Origin: Haliscomenobacter sp.
GTDB lineage: Bacteria > Bacteroidota > Bacteroidia > Chitinophagales > Saprospiraceae
Length of the DNA: 64,000 bases
Direction of reading: 5' to 3'
NCBI RefSeq assembly: GCF_016718685.1
Contig: NZ_JADKCX010000017.1
Coordinates: 20,315 to 84,314, forward strand
The notes beneath the pieces were generated by a model, which saw nothing but the letters and a program-made list of their open reading frames with translations, had not been told where the DNA came from and did no database searches. This document shows positions 54,391 to 63,925 of the stretch, one piece after another. The position numbers and the translations under genes are program-made. Positions within the stretch are counted from its first letter, which is position 1. The number at the start of each line of letters is the position of its first letter.

Positions 54391-56079
54391 TTACTTTGCT
54401 CCCGGCCCTTTCACAAACCTTCCCGCAGCTTTTCCAGTTGGTTCACCATTCGCCAGCACCTGAATGCCATTGACAAAAACGTGTTTAACCCCCACGGCGT
54501 ATTGATGTGGCGGATCAAAAGTAGCTTTATCAGCAATGGTTTGTGGGTCAAACACGACAATATCGGCGAAATATCCTGGAGCCAATTTACCCCGTTTTTT
54601 GGATTTTCAGGTTTTCACAGGGCAAGCGAACTCAACCGTCGAATGGCTTCTTGCAGGGAAATCACTTTTTCTTCGCGCACGTATTTGCCCAACAAGCGGG
54701 CGAAGTTGCCATAAGCCCGTGGATGGGTGCTCGATTTGATAAAATCTCCTTCATTGGCCAAGGCGCCCGCATCCGAACCGAAGGAAACATAAGGGAGTTT
54801 GATCTGTTTTTTCACATTGTCTTCCGACATCAGAAAATATACAGTACCTACCCGGCTACCGTCCTGAATAACCAGATCGCAGGCGGTTTCTTCGGGGCTT
54901 TTACCCCGAATTTTGCTGACTTCGGCGAGTGTTTTACCCGTGAATTTTTTGAGGGAATCGGCTTTGAATCCCACCAACAGCAATTTTGTCTGCCGATCCT
55001 GCGGCGAAATAAAGATTTTCCCAATCCTGGGCATCGGTTTTCATTTCGGCAATGATGCGCTTGCGGGTGCTGGGGTCTTGCAGGCGTTTGACCCACTCGG
55101 TATAGCCGCCTTCCTGCGCCCAGGTTGGCATTGCCGCGTCCAATCCGGTTGCACCAGCCACATAAGTATACATGTTGGCGGTGATTTTCAGCCCAGCCTT
55201 TTGAGCACTGTCTATCTTGGTAATCACCTGATCCATTTTTGACCAGTTGTTTTTACCTCCAGCTTTGAGGTGGTAAATTTCAGCAGGTATCCGGGCGTCT
55301 TTGGAGATGACCAACACTTCATCTACCGCTTCGAGCAATTTGTTGCCCTCGCTGCGCATGTGCGTGATGTACATGCCGCCGTATTCCGAGGCAATTTCGC
55401 ATAGGGCGATTAATTCTTCGGTGGAAGCATAGGTAGCGGGTGCATAAATCATGGACGAACCAATGCCCAATGCGCCCTCTTCCATGGCCTGACGAGCCAG
55501 GAGCTTCATGTTGTCCAGCTCCAGTTTGCTGGGTTCCCGATTGTCGTAACCAATTTCGTGGATGCGCAAGGTCGTTGCGCCTAAAAAAGAGGCCACATTG
55601 GGCGCCACTCCTTTTTTCTCCAGGGTTTGGAGGTATTCACCGAGGGTTTTCCAGCTGATGTCGTATTTGAGGTCGCCTTGGGCGGCTTGTTCTTCTTTTT
55701 TCATTTGATCGTTGAGTGGGCCCATCGACCAGCCTTCGCCCATGACTTCCAGGGTGATGCCTTGTTTGAGGTCACTTAAGCCACGACCGTCAACCAGCAG
55801 GCTTTCGGTTCCCCAACTCAACATGTTGACAAAACCCGGGCTAACGGCCATTCCTTTGGCGTCTACCTCGGTTTTTCCTTTTTCTAGGATCTCGCCCATG
55901 GCCGCGATGGTATCCCCACTGATGGCAATATCGCCCTGGATTGGCGCGTCGCCACTACCGTCGTAGAGGGTCGCATTGCGGATAACGAGGTCGTACTTTG
56001 GAGAAGTTTGGCAGGAGAAATTCAAGGCAAGTAAAGCAATGAAGCAAAGAAATCTAAATGGATGAGTCATGCGTTGCAA
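54391..56079 (-). CDS. D-aminoacylase-like amidohydrolase lipoprotein (three frame breaks)
   Basis: About 560 residues when restored. The lipobox ALLALNFSC gives a lipoprotein. The amidohydrolase fold follows: YDLVIRNATLYDGSGDAPIQ, YITHMRSEGNKLLEAVDEVL and IPAEIYHLKAGGKNNW (metal histidines), FGSDAGAL (catalytic Asp), and MAPGYFADIVVFDPQTIADK at the end. The first HxH of the family (PGFIDxHxH) is replaced by PGFVNMLSWG. The frame breaks near 54978 (AAAATT; resumes LLLVGFKADSLKKFTGKTLA), near 54625 (CCC) and near 54600 (A6, one surplus A; resumes RGKLAPGYFADIVVF). The family hydrolyses N-acyl-D-amino acids. The start could be at 56070. Confidence 0.82.
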
Positions 56080-56142
56080 AATTTGAGTAACAAAGTAAGG
56101 ATTTCTTTGGCAAAAAAATAAGATAAATTTTTAGCAAGAATC

Positions 56143-56607
56143 TTACAACACTTTACTCATCCGATAATTAATGAACACCAATCCCTTCCACTCTTTGCGG
56201 TTTTCTTTTTCCACGATGTAGCCCTGTTGATCAAAAAAAGGCTTGGCCGTAATGCTGACATCGGAGTCAATTTTTTGCAAATTGAGTTCGTGTGCCTTTG
56301 CTTCCAACGTGGTCAGTAACGCACTCGCGATGCCTTCGTGCTGATGTTGATCATGGACAAAGATGTGATCGAGGTAGCCCTCTGGAGTCAGGGAAATGAA
56401 TCCCAGCAGTTCAGCATCTGCACTTTCCGCCACCCAAAAATACAGTTCAGACACTTTGGCTTGCCAGTATTCCTGATCCAGGGCTGCTTCAGCCCAGGCC
56501 TGGATGTGTTCGGCACTGTAATCTTTGGAATTGACCTTGTTAACGGTGGCAAAAAATAAACGGGTAATGCCGGTTAAGTCGGCGGAAGTAGCTGGACGAA
56601 TGTGCAT
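56143..56607 (-). CDS. GNAT family N-acetyltransferase
   Basis: 154 residues from the ATG at 56607, chosen because MHIRPATSADLTGITRLFFA is the typical GNAT start; the frame is open further upstream but there overlaps a terminator hairpin. Motif A is YLDHIFVHDQHQHEGIASAL with the acetyl-CoA loop QHEGIASALL, then FFDQQGYIVEKENRKEWKGL. It is close to YafP-like acetyltransferases. The acceptor is unknown. Confidence 0.88.
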   Translation of the reverse strand: MHIRPATSADLTGITRLFFATVNKVNSKDYSAEHIQAWAEAALDQEYWQAKVSELYFWVAESADAELLGFISLTPEGYLDHIFVHDQHQHEGIASALLTTLEAKAHELNLQKIDSDVSITAKPFFDQQGYIVEKENRKEWKGLVFINYRMSKVL

Positions 56608-56629
56608 GAATAAACTTTTGGGCAAAAAT

Positions 56630-56658
56630 AAAAAAAGCGGAGCCAACTGACCCCGCTT
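56630..56658 (-). terminator. Intrinsic terminator downstream of the serine hydrolase gene
   Basis: On the minus strand AAGCGGGGTCAGTTGGCTCC.. folds through AAGCGG/CCGCTT (56635-56640 with 56653-56658) and is followed by TTTTTTTATTTTT. It lies 55 bases after the serine hydrolase stop and just before the GNAT start. Confidence 0.75.
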
Positions 56659-56713
56659 AAACACATTATTTGCTATGTAAATGATGGGACCATATCCCAT
56701 AAATATTGTACCA

Positions 56714-57955
56714 TCACTTACTTTGATAACTCAGCGCCGATTTAAACTTCCCGGTAGTTTCCCACTCTTTGATGTTGTCGGAGTGAAAACGGTACATGTC
56801 GAAGAAAATCGGTATGCAAGAACTGGCAATTGGGCTTGGTGAATTGAAGAGCACACAAATCGCCACTTTTTCTTTGCGGTCAAATGCCAGTTCACTGCGG
56901 TAACCGTTTACGTAGCCACCATGGTAAATGAGCGTGTCTGCTCCACAATCCAGTACCCTCCAGCCCAGGGCGTAATAGGCATCACGCATTGGTGCCCAGT
57001 GGGGAAACACCCGACGCTCGTTGCTCGTGGTGATGATGGGGGCAAACACCCGATCCAGGGTAGCATCCGTTACGATGTCATTGCGATTGCCCAGCAGCAC
57101 CTGCATCCATTTGCCCATGTCGGCAATACTGGCGTTGATGCCTCCTGCGGCGGTCGTATTGTAGTATTTAGACGTGATGTCCATCCGCCCGCCCAAATTG
57201 TCGTGGGGGTAGGCTTTGTCTTTGGTTTGTAGTATTTCCCGGTAAGTGAGCGAAGCGTTTTTCATACCTGCTGGCTCAAAAATGCGCTTGCGCACCAGGT
57301 CCTGGTAATTTTGATGCGTTGATGATTTTATCACTTCTTCAATCAGGCTGAACACGGCATTCTGGTAATTGTACATTTTACCCACCGGGGCAGCAGGGCG
57401 AACGCGGTGGAGCTTTGCGGAAATATTTCGCAAGGTCCAACCCCCTTCTACCAAATCGGAATAAGTATGATAGGGCATACCCGTGGTGTGCGACAACAAA
57501 TGGGAAATGGTGGCCTGATCGGTATGTTCCTGGGTAGATAATTTAAAATCAGGGTAGTATTTTTTGACCGGATCATTCCAGGCAAAACGACCATCTTCTA
57601 CGAGCATGCCACTCAGCACACCCGCAAAACCTTTGGACAAAGAACCAATTCTGAATACCGTGTTGACGTCTACCGAATCCCCGACCCGCGCATTTTTCAC
57701 CCCGAATCCCCGCATGTAGAGGATTGAGGTATCTTTGATGATGACTACCGCCGCACCAGGGGTACGCGAACCCTGCATGGCTGATTTGAAAAACTGATCA
57801 AAACTGTTCACCAAATCCCGCGTATGTGGATTTTCAAGATTTTCAGGAAGGTATTTGAGCTCGCGCTTTACTTCCGAAACGTCTTTTTTTGACCAAAAAT
57901 AAGGTACTGCGAGCATTGCCACCAACGCCAATAGCGTTTTACCACTCCATCGCAT
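56714..57955 (-). CDS. Serine hydrolase, class C beta-lactamase/DD-peptidase-like
   Basis: 413 residues. An N-terminal membrane anchor or signal (TLLALVAMLAVPYFWSKKD) precedes the penicillin-binding fold. The SxxK motif is RIGSLSKGFAGVL, the YxN motif is MYNYQNAVFSLIEEVI, and the third motif is probably LIYHGGYVNGYRSELAF (HGG in place of KTG). Such proteins cleave or transfer D-amino-acid peptides or esters; antibiotic resistance is not implied. It ends at a strong terminator and begins a divergent region of 320 bases shared with the TonB receptor at 58276. Confidence 0.88.
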   Translation of the reverse strand: MRWSGKTLLALVAMLAVPYFWSKKDVSEVKRELKYLPENLENPHTRDLVNSFDQFFKSAMQGSRTPGAAVVIIKDTSILYMRGFGVKNARVGDSVDVNTVFRIGSLSKGFAGVLSGMLVEDGRFAWNDPVKKYYPDFKLSTQEHTDQATISHLLSHTTGMPYHTYSDLVEGGWTLRNISAKLHRVRPAAPVGKMYNYQNAVFSLIEEVIKSSTHQNYQDLVRKRIFEPAGMKNASLTYREILQTKDKAYPHDNLGGRMDITSKYYNTTAAGGINASIADMGKWMQVLLGNRNDIVTDATLDRVFAPIITTSNERRVFPHWAPMRDAYYALGWRVLDCGADTLIYHGGYVNGYRSELAFDRKEKVAICVLFNSPSPIASSCIPIFFDMYRFHSDNIKEWETTGKFKSALSYQSK

Positions 57956-58275
57956 AGTGATTCATTTTTTTGGTATTCATGGAATTAAAAAACAAAAAAA
58001 GGTGTCGAGGTTGTAGATTTCAGGGAGTTTAATTTTTATTTAACCTATTCGCTCCCAACCAATGCTCTTTCGGGCCTCCTTTACATAATGCATTACCTGC
58101 TTCAAAGTTACAGCACAACGCAATTTTTTTTCCATAAGGTGACTAAACGAAAACGTACACCGGTTATTGCCTTTTTGTCGTTCACTTTTGCTTTTTTACC
58201 GACACAGCAGTGGATCGGTTTGGTCATTCGGGGATTAGTCTCTATTTTGACGCAATATCGATCACAACAACGCAC
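57956..58275. other. 320-base intergenic region between divergent genes
   Basis: AT-rich upstream region shared by the serine hydrolase (minus) and TonB receptor (plus). One open frame (58088-58279) gives a 63-residue peptide without family features and is not called. No clear -33 TTTG / -7 TAnnTTTG pair or repeat was recognised. Confidence 0.5.
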
Positions 58276-60684
58276 ATGAGCCGCAAATTGCTTTTAATCA
58301 CCTCACTTTGCTTAGGTGGATTATTTTTCCCTGAAATTCAGGCCCAAGTAACGGATAAAGCACAAAATTTTACCTTTTACGGTACGGTCATAGATTCTGT
58401 TTCTCAGGAACCCATTGGAGGCGCAGCCGTTTTTATCCTGGAGAGCAAGAATGGGACTTATTCAGACAAAAAAGGATTTTACGGGCTCAGTACTCCGGCT
58501 GGCCAATTTACCTTAAGGGTCAGTTATTTGGGGTACAAAGCCAAGGTCATCAAACTGGACATCAGCAAGAACCTGATTCTGGATATCCCGATGAGCGTCG
58601 ACGCCCAGTTTCTGGAAGAAGTTACGGTCATCAGCAGCAAGCCCGAAGAAAACATCAGGAGTACCGAAACCGGAGTAGCCAAACTCAGCATCCGCAGCAT
58701 CCGCAAAATCCCGGCATTTATGGGCGAAATAGATGTAGTGCGGAGTTTACAAATGTTGCCAGGCGTGAGTACGGTAGGAGAGGGCTCTACAGGCATCAAC
58801 ATTCGGGGGGGGAGCATCGACCAAAACCTGGTATTGATGGACGACGCCCCGGTGTTCAATAGCTCCCATTTGTTTGGCTTTTTTTCCATCTTCAATCCCG
58901 ACGCGGTTCGGGATGTTTCTCTTTCCAGGGGGGGAATTTCTGCTGAATACGGCGGGCGAACTACGGCAGTGTTGGACGTGAAACTTAAAGACCCGGATTT
59001 GGAAAAAAGCAGCTTTTACGGCGGGGTTGGTCTGGTGTCCAGTCGTTTGGGGCTGGAAATGCCTTTGATCAAAGACCGTTTGGCCGTCTTGATTTCGACC
59101 CGGGGTTCGTTTAACGATTTTTTGTTCAAACTCGGCCCGGAGTCTATCCGAGGCACCGTGGCCAATTTTTATGACCTTACGGGTAAAGTTTTGCTCAAAA
59201 CCAGCGAGAAAACGCGGCTTTCCTATACCTCTTATTACAGCTTTGATGCTTTTAAATTGCCTTCGGATTCGCTGAACACTGTGAATGTAAATGCTACATC
59301 CAGTACCTACAAATACCGCACCTACAATCAAACCCTGCGTTTCAACTGGTTTGTGGGCACCAATGCCTCGCTGACACTCGCTGCCATTCAAAGTGTGTAC
59401 AAAGCCAATACCAGTGTGCCCGATTCCAGCATTGCTTTTGAACTGAATTCAGGCATTCGGCTACGCAGCCTCAAGGCGCGTTATGTTTACTCCGGGAAGA
59501 AAAACAACCTTTCTTTTGGACTCGAAAGCAACCACTACCAAATAGACCCCAATCAACTGGTCCCCGGGCCATTCTCCAATATATTGCCCGTCAACATTGC
59601 CTCCGAATTTGCTCGTGAATCGGCAGCGTACCTGGAAAATGAATGGAAAATCAGCCCCAGGTTTTCGATGTTGACCGGGTTGCGGTATTCCTTTTTTCAG
59701 CGTCTTGGCCCAGATAGTGTTTATCTCTATGCGCCGGAGGCGATTCGGCGTTTGGAAAACGTGGAAGAGAACCAATTCTTTGCCCGCGGCGAAGTGGCCA
59801 AATCTTACTCCGGTTTTGAACCTCGGGTATCCCTGCGGTACAGTCTGGACGACAATACTTCGCTCAAAGCAAGTTACAACCGCATGCGCCAGTATGTACA
59901 ATTGATTTCCAATACCACGGCGGCACTTCCCACGGCGCGTTGGGGAACCAGTGATGTCAACATTCAGCCTCAAATTGCGGATCAAGTGTCGGTGGGTATT
60001 TTTAAAAATCTGGAGGAAAACAAATGGGAAACCTCGGCGGAGCTGTATTACCGCAAATCCCAACAGTTCCCGGATTACCGGGATCTCGCCGATTTGATTT
60101 TTTCATCCAACCTGGAGCAAGAAATTATTCAGGGAAAAGGCAAAGCGTATGGGCTCGAGCTGATGGCGCGCAAAAACACCGGCTTCATGACCGGGTGGCT
60201 GACCTACACATATGCGCGCACCCAGGTCAAAATCGACCCCAAGTACGAGTTGATCCACAATTATACCGGGGCCTGGTATCCGGCCAATTACGACAAACCC
60301 CACACGTTCAACCTGATGGTGAATTACCGGACGGCCATCAACGTGACCTTGTCGGGTAATTTTACCCTGAGTACCGGGCGTCCGGCTACTTACCCTATTG
60401 GTAGTTTTGTGGCAAGTGGGAATACGGTTCCAATTTTCCCCAATCGAAATTTGCAGCGGATACCCAATTACCACCGACTGGATTTGGCTTTGATCATCGA
60501 ACCCAATCCGAATCGGGTGCGCAAATGGCAAGGTTCCTGGATCCTTTCGGTGTACAATCTGTACAGCCGGAACAATGCCTATTCGGTCTATTTTGATTTG
60601 AATCCACGCTTGCAAACCAACGCCTATAAACTGGCAGTTTTTGGTGCTGCTTTCCCTTCAATTACCTACAACTTCAAATTTTAA
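58276..60684 (+). CDS. TonB-dependent receptor with carboxypeptidase-like N-terminal domain
   Basis: 802 residues from the ATG at 58276; 22 further codons are open upstream, but the signal peptide (LLLITSLCLGGLFFPEIQAQ) fits this start. A carboxypeptidase-like beta-sandwich lies at about 35-120 (GFYGLSTPAGQFTLRVSYLG). The plug covers about 125-240 (VVRSLQMLPGVSTVGEGSTG, then INIRGGSIDQNLVLMDDAPV, and VSLSRGGISAEYGGRTTAVL). The barrel ends SITYNFKF. There is no STN domain and no sigma/FecR pair next to it, so it is a simple importer. The DUF4249 gene follows after eight bases. The ligand is unknown. The gene is intact and serves as a template for the broken receptor at 9990. Confidence 0.92.
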   Translation: MSRKLLLITSLCLGGLFFPEIQAQVTDKAQNFTFYGTVIDSVSQEPIGGAAVFILESKNGTYSDKKGFYGLSTPAGQFTLRVSYLGYKAKVIKLDISKNLILDIPMSVDAQFLEEVTVISSKPEENIRSTETGVAKLSIRSIRKIPAFMGEIDVVRSLQMLPGVSTVGEGSTGINIRGGSIDQNLVLMDDAPVFNSSHLFGFFSIFNPDAVRDVSLSRGGISAEYGGRTTAVLDVKLKDPDLEKSSFYGGVGLVSSRLGLEMPLIKDRLAVLISTRGSFNDFLFKLGPESIRGTVANFYDLTGKVLLKTSEKTRLSYTSYYSFDAFKLPSDSLNTVNVNATSSTYKYRTYNQTLRFNWFVGTNASLTLAAIQSVYKANTSVPDSSIAFELNSGIRLRSLKARYVYSGKKNNLSFGLESNHYQIDPNQLVPGPFSNILPVNIASEFARESAAYLENEWKISPRFSMLTGLRYSFFQRLGPDSVYLYAPEAIRRLENVEENQFFARGEVAKSYSGFEPRVSLRYSLDDNTSLKASYNRMRQYVQLISNTTAALPTARWGTSDVNIQPQIADQVSVGIFKNLEENKWETSAELYYRKSQQFPDYRDLADLIFSSNLEQEIIQGKGKAYGLELMARKNTGFMTGWLTYTYARTQVKIDPKYELIHNYTGAWYPANYDKPHTFNLMVNYRTAINVTLSGNFTLSTGRPATYPIGSFVASGNTVPIFPNRNLQRIPNYHRLDLALIIEPNPNRVRKWQGSWILSVYNLYSRNNAYSVYFDLNPRLQTNAYKLAVFGAAFPSITYNFKF

Positions 60685-60692
60685 TCTGGGTT

Positions 60693-61778
60693 ATGAAATG
60701 GTATTCACTTTTTTTGGTCATTGTTTTAGGCCTTGGCTTGTGCACTTGCATCAGCCCTTTTACAGCTGATGTTCCTGAAGAGGTTGAGGGTATTGTGATT
60801 TCGGCCAGCCTGACTACGCTACCTGGATTACAAGAGGTTCGTATACTCAGAGCGTCTCCATTTACGAACAAAGCCTACAACCGGCCCATCAGCAAAGCGC
60901 AGGTATGGGTCGTTGACAACGAGGGGCAACGGCAGGAATTTGCTGAAATTGTCAACAACCTTGGCTGGTACCAACCCGTAGATCGCGATTACGTAGGGGA
61001 AGTGGGTAAAACTTATGTATTGCACATATTGACTACTGAAAATCGGAAATACGAATCTTTGCCCGAAACGGTCAGGGAAGTACCCCCCATCAAAAAATTA
61101 TACACCGAAGAAGTGATCACTGATGACCCCTTATTGGGCCCAGCATTGACCAGTTTTTCGGTCTTGTTGGATGTCGAAGATCCCGCGAGTAAGGGCGATT
61201 ATTACCGTTGGTCGTGGTTGCACTTTTGAACCCTTGTCCTTTTGCTCTGCCTACGATGGGGTTCCATTTGGGGCCGCACCCGTGCCTTGGTTGGACTCAC
61301 TTGTTGTGAATTGCCTTGTTGGGACATTGTGCGTTGTTACATCAATTGTACCAATGTCATGTCGGATGCACTCATCAATGGGAAAAACCTTACCCGCCAC
61401 CCCATTGTGAACATTCCTTACTGTCCGAAGGATTATTACATCGAAATCCAGCAGCGATCGATTTCTCAGGCTGCCTTTGACTACTGGCGTACGGTTGATC
61501 AACTCTCGGCCAGCAATGGTAGCCTTTTTGATAATGCTCCTGCGGCAATACGGGGCAACCTGAAGTGTGTCACTGATCCTGAAGAGCCGGTCTATGGTTT
61601 TTTTGAAGTATCGGATGTGCATGAAAATGGCTTTTTCATCAACCGGACGCAGTCAACAACCAAACCTGCCGTGGCTTCTTGTGAACCCATTCCACAGAAT
61701 GCGAACCCTTTTGCTTGCGAACCTTGCCGGGAGAGTTTGTTCCGGACAAAAATCAAACCGAAATACTGGACAAAATAG
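60693..61778 (+). CDS. DUF4249 lipoprotein (two frame breaks)
   Basis: About 360 residues when restored. The signal with lipobox-like GLGLCTC precedes the DUF4249 N-terminal strands (SLTTLPGLQEVRILRASPFT, AQVWVVDNEGQRQEFAEIVN). The frame stops early at 61229 after YYRWSWLHF. One T fewer in TTTT at about 61226 lets it continue EPLSFCSAYDGVPFGAAP, and a second shift near 61300 leads into TCCELPCWDIVRCYINCTNV, then the conserved SDALINGKNLTRHPIVNIPY and DYYIEIQQRSISQAAFDYWR. The many cysteines (CCELPCWD..CYINC) are typical of one DUF4249 branch. It is the partner of the receptor upstream. Confidence 0.8.
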
Positions 61779-61836
61779 TGTGTGTGGCAATCCTGTTGGG
61801 CCAGGTCGATTGGTTCTTGCGCAGCTGCGCTGCTTA

Positions 61837-61951
61837 TTTTTTCACCACGACGACACGACGACACGACGTTTTGCTCCGCACCACACGACGCAAGCGTCGT
61901 GTTTTTTGAAGCGCGAAGCGCGAAAAACGTCGTGTCGTCGTGGTGAAAAAA
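61837..61951. repeat. 115-base palindromic element
   Basis: Left arm TTTTTTCACCACGACGACAC.. (61837-61860) and right arm 61928-61951 are exact 24-base reverse complements. The left arm is followed by an extra ACACGACG, then TTTT pairs with AAAA. An inner stem ACACGACGC/GCGTCGTGT (61883-61902, loop AA) and a GCGCGAAGCGCG stretch fill the loop. GCGCAGCTGCGC (61819-61830) and ATTTTGGC/GCCAAAAT (61953-61972) are further palindromes beside it, so the whole gap between the DUF4249 gene and the exporter is hairpins. Confidence 0.95.
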
Positions 61952-62028
61952 CATTTTGGCGTTAGCCAAAATACATCGCTTGTGTTGTTGTCTATGTTTT
62001 TACCTTTGACACCACAATCCAGACCCTC

Positions 62029-63288
62029 ATGGCGCAAACCAACCAAGCCAGTGCATACGACGTACTCAAAATTCCCGATTTTCGGAACTACCTCCTGGCC
62101 CGTGCCCTGATCACCTTGGGGATCAACATCCTGGGGACTACGGTAGGCTGGCAAGTATACGAAATTACACAAGACCCCTTTTCCCTGGGGCTGATCGGTT
62201 TGGCCGAATTTTTGCCTTTTTTGGTCGTCACCCTGATCGGAGGGTATGTGGCCGATATCTTTGATCGTCGTACGATTATGTTTACCTGTGTGGTCTTGTA
62301 CGCCATTTGTGCAGCAGGCCTATATTTGCTCACCCATCGTTATCCCCAGGTGTTTGAATGGTACGGGGCTTTGCCTATTTTTATCATAATTGGACTGACG
62401 GGATTGATTCGAGGTTTTTTGAGCCCAGCCCAAACCGCTTTTGCCGCCCAACTGATTCCTCCACAGCTGTACACCAATGCGGCGACCTGGAACACCATGA
62501 TTTGGCATCTTTCCTCCATTGGTGGCCCTGCGGTAGGTGGTTTGTTGTGTGCTTTTAGCAAAAATGCCTGGCCCAGTTATGCTTTTACTGCGGTGCTGGC
62601 CAGCACGGGGTTGTGGTTTATTTTGCGTATTGCCAGCAAACATGTGGCCAAAGCGGAGGGTGAACCTACTTTGCCCCGCGAGGGTTTCCTGGCCAGTGTG
62701 CGCACAGGCTTAAATTTTGTATTCAACAACCAGGTGGTTTTGAGTAGCCTGGCGCTCGATATGTTTGCCGTACTCTTTGGCGGGGCCGTAGCCTTGTTGC
62801 CAGCTTTTGCCAAAGACGTGCTCGACGTTGGGCCAGAAGGTTTTGGTGCTTTGCGCGCTGCTCCGGCGGTGGGTGCATTCATCATGGCCTGGGTCTTGGC
62901 TTATCGACCGCCTCGTGAAAACGCCGGGCGCTGGTTGCTGGTTGCCGTGGCGGGTTATGGAATCTGTACCATCTTGTTTGCGGTGTCCAAGAACTTTTGG
63001 CTTTCCTTGTTGATGTTGGCCGGTACTGGTTTTTTTGACAACATCAGTATGGTGATTCGCAGCACGATTGTGCAGTTGTTCACGCCCAATGAAATGCGGG
63101 GGCGGGTATCCGCGGTGAACTCCCTGTTCGTCGGGTCTTCGAATGAGTTGGGGGCGTTTGAGTCGGGTCTGGCAGCCAAACTGCTGGGGATCGTTCCCTC
63201 AGTCATTTTTGGCGGGAGTATGACGATGCTGGTGGTACTGGTTACCTGGTGGAAAGCCCCGAAGTTGAGGGACTTGGATTTGAGTTGA
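62029..63288 (+). CDS. MFS transporter, EntS-like
   Basis: 419 residues with about 12 membrane helices. The start (DFRNYLLARALITLGINILG, then TTVGWQVYEITQDPFSLGLI) and the loop 2-3 motif GGYVADIFDRRTIMF match the EntS/MFS_3 subfamily, whose best known member exports enterobactin. The second half repeats AGTGFFDNISMVIRSTIVQL and FTPNEMRGRVSAVNSLFVGS, an EntS hallmark. The substrate cannot be inferred. It follows the TonB receptor/DUF4249 pair, but behind a large palindrome, so it is probably transcribed separately. Confidence 0.9.
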   Translation: MAQTNQASAYDVLKIPDFRNYLLARALITLGINILGTTVGWQVYEITQDPFSLGLIGLAEFLPFLVVTLIGGYVADIFDRRTIMFTCVVLYAICAAGLYLLTHRYPQVFEWYGALPIFIIIGLTGLIRGFLSPAQTAFAAQLIPPQLYTNAATWNTMIWHLSSIGGPAVGGLLCAFSKNAWPSYAFTAVLASTGLWFILRIASKHVAKAEGEPTLPREGFLASVRTGLNFVFNNQVVLSSLALDMFAVLFGGAVALLPAFAKDVLDVGPEGFGALRAAPAVGAFIMAWVLAYRPPRENAGRWLLVAVAGYGICTILFAVSKNFWLSLLMLAGTGFFDNISMVIRSTIVQLFTPNEMRGRVSAVNSLFVGSSNELGAFESGLAAKLLGIVPSVIFGGSMTMLVVLVTWWKAPKLRDLDLS

Positions 63289-63351
63289 GGGGGCGTTGTT
63301 GATTTAAACGTGTCACTCGATTTGAGGTAATGATAGGGTGTTATTATATCG

Positions 63352-63925
63352 CTACAGTTTTTCCCATAGAAAATAGGTAGTCATATTCGCCTGCGATTCC
63401 ATATAACCCTCTGGTTTAAACTGTTCATCATTTAGTTGTACCCGGAACTGATGACTTACATAGCGTGAAGTCAAGCCGGGATAGCTCGGAGAATCAATAG
63501 TTTCTTCCGTAGTTCCTTCCTCAACCCAGTTTATTGCCCCGGCGATACCCAGTTCCTCCTGAATGCCACGAATCACGGCTTCCGCAGGAATTTCAGCAAG
63601 TTTAATTTTTTCTGAAACAGCCCGACCTAAATTTCGCTTTCTTTCTCTACCATCTTTAAAAACCTGTCTGTCTTCTTTCAATCTGTAACATTCGCCACTG
63701 GGAGAATCGTAATAGATGTCAGCGGCGGCGACTACAACATACCTCAGTAGTTGACCAGCTGCACTTTTTTCCAAAAATGTTCCCCCATCTTCCATTTCTT
63801 TCACTAAATGAAGCAGGGTCTTCGCCTTGCCTTTTCTCCCCGTCAGCCGTAGAAATTCCAGCATTTTCAAGTCGCTGCCTTAAGAGGTTAATCGCTATTT
63901 CCATATCTAGTTGCAAATCTGCCAT
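63352..63925 (-). CDS. Nudix-like hypothetical protein (one frame break near 63880)
   Basis: About 190 residues when restored. The start MADLQLDMEIAINLLRQRL is in one frame, and the remainder KMLEFLRLTGRKGKAKTLLH onward is in another; a one-base change near 63880 joins them. The C-terminal part contains ESEKIKLAEIPAEAV-like helix and IRGIQEELGIAGAINWVEEG, which resembles the Nudix box REUxEExGU but with G in place of the first catalytic-loop E. It also has beta-rich flanks (YVSHQFRVQLNDEQFKPEGY). No confident family. The reading of the N-terminal junction is uncertain. Confidence 0.6.

Noticed and set aside
58088..58279. 63-codon frame before the second TonB receptor
   Set aside because: Low-complexity, no homology features, in an upstream regulatory region.
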